From: Lineus longissimus
Lineage: Eukaryota > Nemertea > Pilidiophora > Heteronemertea > Lineidae
Assembly (NCBI RefSeq): GCF_910592395.1
Contig: NC_088308.1
Location: 26,427,501 to 26,491,500, forward strand
Length of the DNA: 64,000 nucleotides
Direction of reading: 5' to 3'
Shown here: positions 54,033-64,000 of the stretch, in pieces
Numbering within the stretch: the first letter of the stretch is position 1
How the letters are laid out: each line of letters starts with the position of its first letter
Notes under the pieces: model-generated
The model's database searches: none
The model's input: the letters and a program-made list of their open reading frames with translations, nothing else
Told to the model about the DNA's origin: nothing
Program-made: the position numbers and the translations under genes

Positions 54033-56983
54033 ATGGCTTTGTGCGGGGTATCCGTTATTGTTACCATTGGTGAGTTACACTTATTGCGCAGCTTCTGATG
54101 AAATAATAAGTCTCGCCTTCCATTATCTTACTCGATAATCTGTCTAACACGAACGTCATAGCTTTGTCGTAGCTTTGACTTGTTTGGTTGTGTCACTTTC
54201 TTTCAGAATGAATCCTAATGATGTGTTACGGGTTTTTCGTAGAGCCCCCAAGACCCCAATGGTAACATCGTTCCATCTCCCGAAAGCCCGTGTCGTTGGC
54301 GTTTTCAGGGGCTTTGCGAAATCTCTGTGTTGAATCGTATAAGAATTGCGAAATCAAAATATGAATCCAATGATGTTTATGGCCAATGATTCTCGTAGTC
54401 TAAATTCGTTTTCCTCTGTGTTTACAGTGGTCGTCTGCGCTGTATCTCAAGGTAAGTTTGCATTAGAAATCGACAAAGCGAGTGTCGTATATGATCCGCA
54501 AAAACCCTTTTCAGGATCTTCGGTTCGCCTGACAAATCTCGAGGAAAGACCGTGACCTAATATTGGACGAGATATTGTTGTCAAACACGACGAGGCAAAC
54601 TCATAAATATGCGCGTTATGCTTGTTCACTGACTCGATATCATCACTTTACCAACCTTGTCTCCCCGACAGATATATTCTGGTTAATTTCCTCGCAATTT
54701 GTCTTCTAGTCGCCAATGCGGCCAAGATATGTCATCCTGGTTACGAAAAATATGAAGACCATTGCTACAAGTTTGTCAACCAGAGCGAGACACATGCAGG
54801 AGCCGTCACGGCCTGTAACGCAAGTGTTGGTGAATCCCTGATTGCCTATACCTCTGTGAAGAAGATCTACAAGGTCGGGGCATATGTGGTGGCAAAGAAA
54901 TCGTGAGTTGTCCTGTCCTTCGCTTTATTCTATTGACATGGTCAGAGAGACAGGCACACGACTTCAAATGCAAAGACGCTGGGACACGGTTATAATTACG
55001 TCCTCTCGAATCACTACACCCCGTTCATTTTGTTGGAATACCAGATGATTGCGGAATGACATTAGATTCCTATCAGCTTATCGGTAGATTCTCCTTGTTT
55101 CCGGCAATGCCAATAAAATGAAGATTTCTGAAACATCTCATTTTTTGTTTGCCCTCCGCGACGACTCCTGGCCGACCTTGTCGTACCTTCGTTAGTTGGA
55201 ATGATGTTTCTTGAACAAAGTCGAAGTATTTTGAAGCATGTGCAATTATATTTAGGCCGGCCACGCTTAAGTTCTGGACGGCGCCTACAAAAAGAAGACA
55301 TGCGTCGAAGGGAAAATGTTTGGCTGCTGTCAGGAAGACGGGAAAGAAGTTCATCAAGAAGAAGAGCTTGGTTTGTACGAACAAACTACCGTACGTCTGT
55401 GAGGGTCCTACGCATGGTAAGCGCACATCCTCCTGTAGCAAAGAGTCGGGAACCGGGGATCAAGATTGTAATGAAATGGAAGCGCCACATTGGTCAGAGC
55501 TATCATTTCACTATGCTTGTGCAGACAGGCACAACTTGGCTGTCTATTACCGCAGGCACCAGGGCCTTCTGCCTTAGACTGAGTTATCATCTCAATATGC
55601 TTGTGCAGACAGGCACAACTTGGCTGTCTCTTACCGCAGGCACCAGGGCCTTCTGCCTTAGACTGAGTTATCATCTCACTATGCTTGTGAAGACGGGTAC
55701 GACCTGGCCGTCCAGGGGAGACCGACATATGGAGTTACATCATAAGCAATGAACAAACCCGTTCACAGGTATCAAGTCATGTTAAAACACCAGACTAAAA
55801 CAGTTGGTCATTGCGGATGTGACCGATGCCAATGAGACAAAACCTAATTCGAAGTCGACCATTGCCGTGGAGATGGCTGAATAATTACTAGCCGTTAGAA
55901 GTCATCAGACAACGTACAGTGAAGTTGTCTAATTAATGGTCCGGCTCAGTATTCTCTTTGAATGCGTTCATATTTATTATACCTTGCTGCCTTGTTTCAG
56001 CCCCGCCCACTACAGCCCCAACTGTGCAGCAAAGTAAGTACATCTATTTAGAATGTAGTCACTTGTTGGTACCGTCACCCTGGTGAGATTCAGAACGTTT
56101 TCACCCATGAAAAGAAATATGCGAGACGGGGAGCCAAGCCTGTGTGATACGAGTAGGCTTGGCGTGGCCGTGATTTTCCATTTTGGTCGCCAAGCCGCCA
56201 AAACTTAGGAAATCATGCGACTAATAATTGGATATCACTGCATGCGTAACCTTATTGTCGATTGAGTAAAGATTGCATATCTGCGTAGTCATGATAGTAG
56301 TGTGATGATGCGTTCGTGCATAGAATATGAATGATAGGTCTGCTTTGAAGACAACTGTAACGATTGGGGCAAAAACCTGAGCTCAGGATGACCATGCCAC
56401 TGCGATCTTCTTTTCGTCGTTCCTTGTCACAATGTACGATTGCGAACAAGTCGCAATCAGGTCTCCCGAGTCCACCGATTGCGTCGGCGGCTCGAGGACA
56501 CTTGTGTGATGGGGCGCCTGATAGTCTTGCCGGAGCGACCGAAACCAATGTCCGAAGTCACAACCGCCGGGGGCGGGGGTCACAATCATTTGGAGCGCGC
56601 CCTTTGATCCTTACACCTAATTAAATTATTATCATTATTACTTATTGAATAATTTTGTATCTTGCCTTCTCGTAGACGGAGAGACGCGATGTATGCAAGC
56701 TGTTAATCCTGGAAAGGTTCCTCCCTTCCAAGATATGAACGCGATCTCCGCCAGCTATATGTCCCGACGACGGAAGAAACTGCCCGTGATCCGCAAAGCG
56801 AGGAAAGAAGAGTGCCTAGCTGTCCTTAAGCTTTATCGGGGGACTACGTATGGTATGTTGGCGTTGAAACTGACCAGTGATGACCTACCCTACTGGTGTA
56901 TCGTACTTCCAACTATGCCCAAAACGACCACTGGGTGGAAAAGGTGTGATGTCCCATGCACTGTCTACAAGAAAACGTGTTGA
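54033..56983 (+). CDS. Secreted C-type-lectin-like protein with novel C-terminal module
   Basis: Six exons: 54033-54069, 54428-54451, 54710-54902, 55256-55416, 56001-56033, 56676-56983, in frame, 251 residues. Residues 1-25 form a signal peptide (MALCGVSVIVTIVVVCAVSQ). A compact C-type lectin-like domain follows: CHPGYEKYEDHCYKF at its start, then FWTAPTKRR, KCLAAVRK and the closing LVCTNKLPYVCEGP. No EPN or QPD sugar-specificity motif and no WND motif is visible, so calcium-dependent sugar binding is doubtful. A tiny exon encodes a Thr/Pro linker (APPTTAPTVQQ). The last exon is a Lys/Arg-rich module of about 100 residues with six cysteines (GETRCMQAV, KEECLAVLK, YWCIVL, KRCDVPC, KKTC) that I do not recognise. 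In the family such proteins act in recognition or innate immunity; this role is inferred. The ATG fits a start (AAGATGG). Confidence 0.75.
55498..55713. repeat. 84-bp tandem repeat in lectin intron
   Basis: Two full 84-bp units (55498-55581, 55582-55665) and a diverged partial third. The unit starts AGCTATCATTTCACTATGC and contains GCCTTCTGCCTTAGACTG. The period is a multiple of three, so frames stay open across copies, but the array lies between lectin exons 55256-55416 and 56001-56033 and no splice pair includes it convincingly. Confidence 0.85.
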
Positions 56984-57725
56984 ATTACTTACGTTACCAG
57001 TGATGAATTCGGTAGATGAAATCCAGAGACAACAGTACAATCTCCTGGCAGTTTCACATCCTATTCAACTACATGTATATTGGTCACACGTGCAGTGGCA
57101 CAACCTGCTTGTCAGTTCAGGGCAAAGTCTACTATGCTGGAGACAACAGTACAATCTGTTGTTAGTTTTTAATCCTGTTCGATTATATTGGAGACAAATG
57201 TGGAACCCATGAACTGTCGATTCATGGCCTATTTAACCACACTGCATGGAGACGAACATCAGCATAACCTGGTGGCACAATCAAGACACAAACTTCATGT
57301 AAAAGCTCTCCAATCATGTCCGACATCACAACCAACTTGCACTTTATGAAACACTCAATACAAGTAGTCATCACCTCTTCAATTCATGTTAAAGATAACA
57401 GCACAACCAATACTGGCAGGTATCAAAGAAAGAAGACAGATATGCTGCTATTCTCTTTAATTTTATTGGTGCATTTCTGCAGCGGAGAATACTGTTACAA
57501 TAAGAAACTTGCCATTCGAATAACAAACATTCTCTGAAGTACCTTCATCTTAACAAAAATATATGGTCACATTCATACCAACTAAACTAGTGTCTATTCA
57601 GATCTACTCCCTTGAGTATATATTTCTGGCAAACTGAACAGTGGTGTATTAACTTATTCACCGTGGACGATCTTGTAGATGAGCACCAACCACCCAGAAT
57701 TGTCTTACACAGGCTCAAGTACCAA
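56984..57725. other. Convergent interval between lectin and MRE11 3' ends
   Basis: The lectin (plus) and MRE11 (minus) genes converge here, so it should hold both 3' UTRs. TTTATT at 57462-57467 reads AATAAA on the minus strand, about 260 bases after the MRE11 stop, and is a reasonable MRE11 poly(A) signal. No canonical signal was clear for the lectin. A short near-repeat (GAGACAACAGTACAATCT) occurs at about 57026 and 57140. Confidence 0.45.
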
Positions 57726-60700
57726 TCAACGTCTACGTTTGAATGAGAACTCTTCCTCATCATCGTCTCCTGAATCAAACATAACTCCCCGTTTTTGAGA
57801 TGGAGCAGTTTTTCTCTTTTGGCCACGGGCTGGTGGCGGTGGTTCATCATCCGATATGATAATATCATCATCTTCTTCAGAGTCCCTGAAGCAACAGCAT
57901 AATCAGAAGAAAATAAGAACAGTTATGAACATGACACTGGCATCTACCTTACCTGTATCTCTGAATATTATTATCACATTGTCCATTATCCCATTGTCTG
58001 AGACAAAGGCACAACCTATCGGCAAGTTTCAAAAACAGTTTTGACTAACCCAGTAACCTAGGACAGCAGACGGATAAGAATTGAGGACAGTTTCATTGGG
58101 GATATGCAGTAGAAGATAGAAATGTTAAATTACAAACATTCCAGTGCACTTGAATTTGGCCTAATTTGGGAGGGTATATCTGACCCCTCAACTTTAATGA
58201 GCTTTCCAAAGGCAGCTCTCAGGCAGTTTTGATTCCATTAGGAAAAGCTTGAGAGTATAGCTATTTACATGAAGGACATCTTTGTTGATTTCCTTGAAGC
58301 TTTTCTACCCTTAGAAGGAGCACCAAAAGCATCTGCCAGGGTGTTATTTTCTTCTACTACTGCTTTCTTTCCTCTGCCCCCTCGACTTCCTCGTCCACCC
58401 CGGCTGCCCCTGCCACCACGGGTACTGCTGGTATCTGCAGCCTTTGTCCCTCGTCCACGTCCTCGTCCTCTGCCGCGTCCCCGACTTGTTGTTGCCCGGG
58501 AGTCGTCAGAATCCATGGGATCATCACTCTCCAGTACTGAACTGAAAACAACAAGTTCATCATAAGCATCCCAAGTCATCATGAATTAGGCATTCTGGTA
58601 CTCTAGAGAGATGGCTGACAAAAATCTGGGTGGTCTTGCCTCTGGTAACAAACAAATCCAATCTTTGGTCATTTGCCCATTACTCACTTACTTATGGTCC
58701 CTAGTTGTCGGGCATGTCGTCACACTGTGATTTTATACCTCCAGTCATGCTTCATAAAAGATCCTGTCAGGAGAAAACTTTGATTCTGGCATACCTTACA
58801 TCATCACCATCAGTCTTGGGTTGTTTAGCCCTGGACCGTTTCACAGCTTCCTCAACCTCAGCCTCCTCTTCCCCTGCCTTCATCTTCCTCTCCTCTTTGT
58901 ACCTGATGACTTCATTCTCAATCACTGTCTCATCCAAGTTGTTACGGTTCTTTAGGTAAGTCTGTAAAATAACATGTTTTGATGAAGACCGACTATGACT
59001 TTGTCTCCATTGATGATTGAACACACAGGTTGTGACTTTGTCTCCCAAGAGAAGAGGAATTCGTCCATTATTGTACATCGTCGAAAAGTAATATACTGAG
59101 TAACACATCAAAGGGGATTCTTTTATGTGTGTGGTTAAGAGAAATATAAGGGGCCAGGTAAATAGCTTTGCTAACTGATTAGGATGGGAATTAAACGTTA
59201 GCAAGATTCTGACCTAATGATAATAAACCTCACCTGCGTTTTCTCCACTTGATGTTTGACCAATTCAGAAATGGCCTCTTTCTCTTCTTTGTCAACAAAT
59301 TCCGTCACAGCAGCACCTAGTCCCTTCTCCGTCAACAGATGGAGCTGTTTGTCCTATAGAAATGAAACAGTCACAGAGATTACCAGATGACAACTGGCTT
59401 TAGACAACAAACGAATCCTCTGTCATAAATCGTTTACAACAATGATCTTGGTATGACCAAAAGGCTGAAATAAATGACCCTGGGGGTGTTCTCTCAGTGT
59501 TCATATTGCCCTCTGGTTATTGTTTTCAAAGTCAATCATGATGTTTTACAAGGCTAACAACAAAGTAAACCATTTGGATGAACACTACTGTACCGAAGTT
59601 TTCAACTCAAAATGTAAACATTACTTACGGCCTCAGCATTTCTGAAATACTCTCGGACCATGTCTTCCACTCGGCTCCCTTGCAGAGCTATGTTCATGGC
59701 TTCAGGGTCTGAAACAATAAGAGATAGATAAGAAAAATATTGAGCTGAAATTTGAAATGCTTTTGAAATGCTTCACAGTTTGCACCAACCAAAGCAGTTA
59801 TGGTTGTCCCACCAAACCTCTGTGGTTAAACCAAGGCTATATACATTATCCATCCATTATAAAAATGAAATATTCTCACTTGGGTGTTTAAGAATATCAG
59901 ACCAAGTCAGAGAGCGTCGATCTTTTTATGGTAAGAGGGAACGTTGCCAACCAGAAATCTATCATACCTGTTTTTGTATCATCGTCCTTGGACTTAGTAG
60001 CTCTTCTTTCATGAAAATGAATGATGTCTCTCGGATTTGCAACTTTGTCTAGATATTTCTGACCAAATCTGAAAGATACAATATCCTAAAATAACAACAC
60101 TGTCTGGATTCATTTGATTCATAGCTGCATAGCAAAAAATGGCAACCAGAGAACAGTTAAAATGGCTTACTGGTGTTTTTTAACAGAATTTTCTGGGTAA
60201 GCTTAATTTCACAGTCTAGGGTAATTAGCTTACTCACCTGGCTTTGTTGAAAGGCTCAAAGCCTGTGTAGTCAATCCTTATCCTAATCAGAGGTTTGTCC
60301 GGTTTCTTCCTGTTACCGATGCGGTCGTCCTCTGCAAGACAAAGAGAAGTCATCACACTTGGTGCAATTCAGATCTCTACAAAATATAAAAAGTTCTTCA
60401 GAGCACAAATCTAACAAGGCGAGAATTTTGTTCCTCTACCTTCATAATCATACAGACTGGTTGTATTAAATGATGTTTTCTCAAACCACCACAAAAGCAA
60501 GCACAAATTGTGTATACATGCAAAGGAATCAAACTAAAGGATGAATTTTCCCTTAACTTCCTCTCATGCTAATGTCCCATGTCTAGAGACTGTCGACACA
60601 GAAACTGAATATCACTTACCAGCCTTTGCTAGTAGGTTGTTTATTTTCTCATCCACGAACACCTCTAACTTGTGTTTAGCATCATGAGCACCAGGATCTA

Positions 60701-61652
60701 GAGTGGTATCTGCGAGCACAATGTCCTCCATATAAAACTGGCGCACTGTCTCAAGCTCTATCTTCGTAAGTTTGAAATCTTTGCCCTTAATTTTTAACAG
60801 GGCACAGTGTTTCTTTTTTGCTTCTCCCTCAATAAGCGATGTAGCAACAGAACTACCTGGTTGAGTAACATAGAAGTTCTGTGTCCCATTCCATTCAGGT
60901 TCGATGCGACATTCATGTTCATGACCCCAGACAACCAGATCCAAAAAGTCATCCAAGAATTGTTCAGGTATGTGATTAGTGGGGCCATGTTTGCTTCTGT
61001 TTTGATGGATTACAAAAACGTTGAACCAGGAGTCTGCGTCCTCTTCTGGCCGCAACATACTGATCTGATCATTTGTAAACATGCGGTACATCCTCTCATC
61101 CCTAATGGAGCCAATACCATACAGCGCTAGCTTAGATTCTCCTTTCTGAAGTAATACCGGGCTGACCTCAATCTTCTCGATATTAGGATTTTTACCAAAG
61201 TGATTGACGAGTCCAGCAACACTGAGAAGGTCAATTGCTGACAAGTTGCCATGGCCAGTAGGATCATCATGGTTTCCATGGACAGTGAACACAGGCATTC
61301 CAACATTAAGATTGGGGTCCTCATAGTTAACATGCGGGAAATGACTCTCCGAGAAATTAACAGATGCATCACTGAGATACTCAAAGCTCACAGGCTTGTC
61401 TCCCATACAATATTTTCGTAGAAGTTGCATACAGGAATGAAGCACATAGCGTGAGGGTTTGTTCTCATGAAACAGATCCCCTCCCAGTAGGACAAAGTCT
61501 ACTTCATTTTTCTTGGCATGCTGTAAGATTTCCTCAAAAGCAATGATTGAGTCATTCCCCCTGATGGGATCTTTCTCTGCATAGCCAAGATGGATGTCCG
61601 TTGCCAGGAGGATCTTGAAAGTATCTTCGTCTTCATTCCGATTGGCAGGCAT
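57726..61652 (-). CDS. MRE11: Double-strand break repair nuclease MRE11
   Basis: Eight coding exons: 61652-60620, 60331-60238, 60068-59968, 59708-59629, 59353-59234, 58961-58795, 58541-58269, 57885-57726, in frame, 675 residues (human 708). The first exon holds the phosphodiesterase core: [28 protein letters not shown] and GHEHEC, carrying the manganese ligands. Capping and DNA-binding regions follow ([34 protein letters not shown]). Exon 7 encodes the Gly/Arg-rich GAR motif ([10 protein letters not shown], then RGGRGSRGG). The last exon has acidic patches ([22 protein letters not shown]) and ends in FKRRR, like the vertebrate tail. With RAD50 and NBS1 it senses and resects double-strand breaks in the nucleus. 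An acceptor one base before the ATG shows a spliced leader. If the exon-7 donor (CAT/GTAAAT) is not used, translation stops a codon later, giving a shorter C terminus. Confidence 0.97.
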
Positions 61653-62159
61653 TCTGTTTTTAATCAGAAATCAGAAAATAAAATGTGCTGTTTCAGAAAT
61701 TGCCTCTCTGACTAAATCTTTTCAGAGCCAGAGGTCCATTGCGATTGCAATACACATCATCTTGATCTTATCATGATCATCATCCCAAAAAAATTCTCAT
61801 AGCCTCTACTTTCCATATATGAAAGTTACCCAACTACGTGTCTTGTCAAAACTTCTTTATTGCACTTGTGTAATTTGAATACTTGTTGAAAGGTATAGTG
61901 GGTGAATACACCCTTTGGATTTGTGGTTTTTAGCAAGTTTTCTAATGCGATTTTGACCGCGATTTGTTACATCCTCGATTTACACATTGAGGGATGCCAA
62001 AGTTCTTCTAGTATTAGTAATAACAGGTGACGCCACCGAAAATATGGATGGGTTTATATCATCACCGATAGTGGCGCTCAGGTCACAGTATCTAAAAATA
62101 GATTTTATGAGAAAAATTGTTGGACATCGGAACTTTAGGGAAATTACAAGACTCTCAAT
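61653..62159. promoter_or_regulatory. Probable bidirectional promoter of MRE11 and SLC25A17
   Basis: Only 507 bp separate the divergent start codons. An MRE11 leader acceptor lies at its left edge, so the MRE11 5' exon must be within or beyond this interval. I see no TATA box. Promoter activity is inferred from the layout. Confidence 0.5.
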
Positions 62160-63726
62160 ATGCCATACGATCTAGAAAAATTGTTCGGTTACCCAGTACT
62201 GGTCCATGCAGTTGCAGGAGCTGTGGTAAGTCATGGAGTGGAGAGAAAAACTAGGCCTACTCCCATCAATCAATGCAGCGCATCATCATGATCATCATGC
62301 ATGATGATGATGCAGCCATGCCCATATGATATAGGCCTACAGTGATAGCCTACACAACTACAGTGAACACTAACAGTTGTCAAATAATCAGTGATAATCC
62401 TTCACTCAGTCAAAGAGTCATGATGTCCTGGCGCCGGCGGTCATCCTATTCCTAAACAGCGTCCATCAGGTTTAAAGGAAACGAAATAAGTACACCATAA
62501 AACATACTTACTTCCTGAAAATTTCATGATATTTGGGTTTAACTTAAGTCATTTCAATAGCCAGATCTTGATGAACTTTCAATGATTCTGCAGGGTATGG
62601 CCACATCTATGATTGTCTTCTATCCGCTCGACACAGCGAGGACAAGATTACAAAGTAAGTCCAATGAAGTTATTATAATACCTTTGCTGGTTGGGAAGAA
62701 CTACCAATACCATCTTCTCCCTCAGCTACTAAAGAAGAAACTTTTGTTCCAAGAGTTAGCAATCTGGAAGGAGTGTATTTGCAATAATAGTCATGGATTA
62801 TGCAAGGTTATTCTAAACATCCTGTGGATTAGCCGACGAATCTGTTCTTCCACTTTCTACATGTATGTCCATTGGATTGGTCTAAGTGAACTTCAAAATG
62901 TTCTGAACACCAGAATTGTCAATTCTTCTTTTAGATTTTAGAATGAGCTGTAAAAGTGTATAAATGTATGGACAGATTTCCAGTGCTGGTATGATACATA
63001 CATGGTTCTGTCAGGCTTGAAGAATGTTTACAGACATTCAGTGCTCAATTTAATTCTCTTTCAGTTGATGATCAAAGGAAGGCCAAATCCACTCCTGCCG
63101 TTATTGCCGAGATATTTAAAGAAGAACGATTGTAAGTATCAAAATACATTGCATCTCTGCTCTCCGATTAAGGTAAAACTATAGTAACTCCATTTTATCA
63201 TTGCAAAACACACCAGAACTCACCCAAACCCCACAAAATGGTGAAAGTATTGCAAGGAGGACATTGTTATCAATGGTCTAAATGGCCTCTGAACAATATC
63301 TGGTCCAATTTCAGTGTTTGAGAGTGTTGTGGTGTTCCTAAGATCAGCAAGATGGAGTCACTATTGTTTTACCTTAATTCATATCATATCCTGATGGACT
63401 TCTTCAAAAATCTTATGAACATTTTGTCCTCAGAACTGTTTAGTGTGTTGGTATTGGAATTCAGCCTCACTGCTGCTCAATCTCCAAATTGATCATATTT
63501 TTTTAGTCCTGTGGCACTCAAATCATCTGTTGCGCAGTCAAAGTTAACTCATCTAGATCTGTTTTTTTCAGCTTGGGTCTCTACCGAGGCGTTTTTCCGC
63601 TCCTAACAACTATCACAACGTCTTACTTTGTGTACTTCTATGTCTACAATGGTTTGAAAGCAGTTGCATTCTACGATAACAGCAAACCTGGTGCTATCTC
63701 AGATCTCGGAATTGCATTTATAGCAG
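62160..63726 (+). CDS. SLC25A17: Peroxisomal membrane carrier PMP34, 5' part
   Basis: Four coding exons: 62160-62225, 62594-62654, 63065-63131, 63572-63726, in frame, ending in phase 1 at a GTCAGT donor; the rest lies beyond the right edge. The 116 or so residues cover transmembrane helices 1 and 2 and the start of helix 3. VHAVAGAVGMATSM and FYPLDTAR contain the mitochondrial-carrier signature PX(D/E)XX(K/R). LGLYRGVFPLL and YFVYFYVYNGLKA follow the PMP34 pattern (YRG.FP, NFVYFYTFNSLKA in vertebrates). In the family this protein exchanges CoA, FAD and NAD+ or adenine nucleotides across the peroxisomal membrane. PMP34 is preferred over other SLC25 members because of the VHAVAGAVG and FVYFY blocks. 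Confidence 0.9.
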
Positions 63727-64000
63727 GTCAGTTGACCACTGTCAGAAATCTTTAAATGGTACTATCATCGGAAAACATTGATTGAGGGTTTTCCATGAGA
63801 GGTCAGGTCAACTATGTTTAAATTCTGCAGGGCAATTGCTGTTTCTTGCACTCGGGAATAGTCAACTGTTCTAAGAGAGTGGGGAACCAATCTCACCAGC
63901 AGTACATGAATCCCAGGACGTCCTATCGGGAGCTAAGATGCATCAAACATTGGAGGGGGCTCATTCCATGACGTCTGACAGGGGAGAATTCACTTCAAAA

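Noticed and set aside
55201-55752. A 183-codon open frame on the plus strand.
   Set aside because: It overlaps lectin exon 4 in another frame and then the 84-bp repeat array; the lectin frame has the conserved cysteines and matching splice phase.
1-64000. tRNA, rRNA, snRNA or riboswitch genes.
   Set aside because: I scanned for the usual conserved blocks by eye and saw none; a covariance-model search would be needed to exclude small RNAs.

Overview
This is a window of nuclear DNA from an animal, most likely a marine invertebrate. The genes are split by spliceosomal introns with GT/AG borders, exons join in consistent reading phase, and the proteins are metazoan families (FAM13, STAMBP/AMSH, DNA polymerase beta, 4E-BP, stearoyl-CoA desaturase, MRE11, peroxisomal carrier SLC25A17). 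A secreted C-type lectin and the frequent palindromes TAGGCCTA and TACATGTA would suit an invertebrate deuterostome or a lophotrochozoan. The species cannot be fixed from the sequence alone. There are no operons, CRISPR arrays or prokaryotic features.

Layout, left to right: (1) 0.8-15.7 kb, minus strand: a FAM13-type RhoGAP/coiled-coil gene of which I could chain 18 coding exons; its 3' end lies left of the window. (2) 18.2-21.6 kb, plus: STAMBP, ten coding exons, complete. (3) 22.8-26.5 kb, plus: POLB, twelve coding exons, complete. (4) 27.1-28.3 kb: decayed non-LTR retrotransposon reverse-transcriptase fragments in opposite orientations. (5) 34.8-37.4 kb, minus: 4E-BP, three exons, complete with eIF4E-binding and TOS motifs. 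(6) 38.8-40.1 kb, plus: a two-exon gene for a 235-residue protein I do not recognise, followed by a recent tandem duplication array and a poly-C run. (7) 45.8-49.0 kb, minus: a delta-9 acyl-CoA desaturase, four coding exons. (8) 54.0-57.0 kb, plus: a secreted C-type-lectin-like protein with an unrecognised cysteine-containing C-terminal module. (9) 57.7-61.7 kb, minus: MRE11, eight coding exons, complete. (10) 62.2 kb to the right edge, plus: SLC25A17 (PMP34), first four coding exons.

Functionally these are mostly unlinked housekeeping genes. Two act in DNA repair (POLB in base excision, MRE11 in double-strand breaks). Two have links to lipid or peroxisome metabolism (desaturase, SLC25A17). 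Several pairs are head to head, the tightest being MRE11/SLC25A17 with 507 bp between start codons. Exon borders were found by eye from splice motifs, reading phase and family resemblance; every chained exon set keeps frame. The most unusual items are the lectin with its novel C-terminal module, the unknown 235-residue protein with its CWC..C / CHQW tail, the 138/301-bp duplication array, two poly-C runs of about 21-22 bases, and a roughly 45-bp dispersed inverted repeat.
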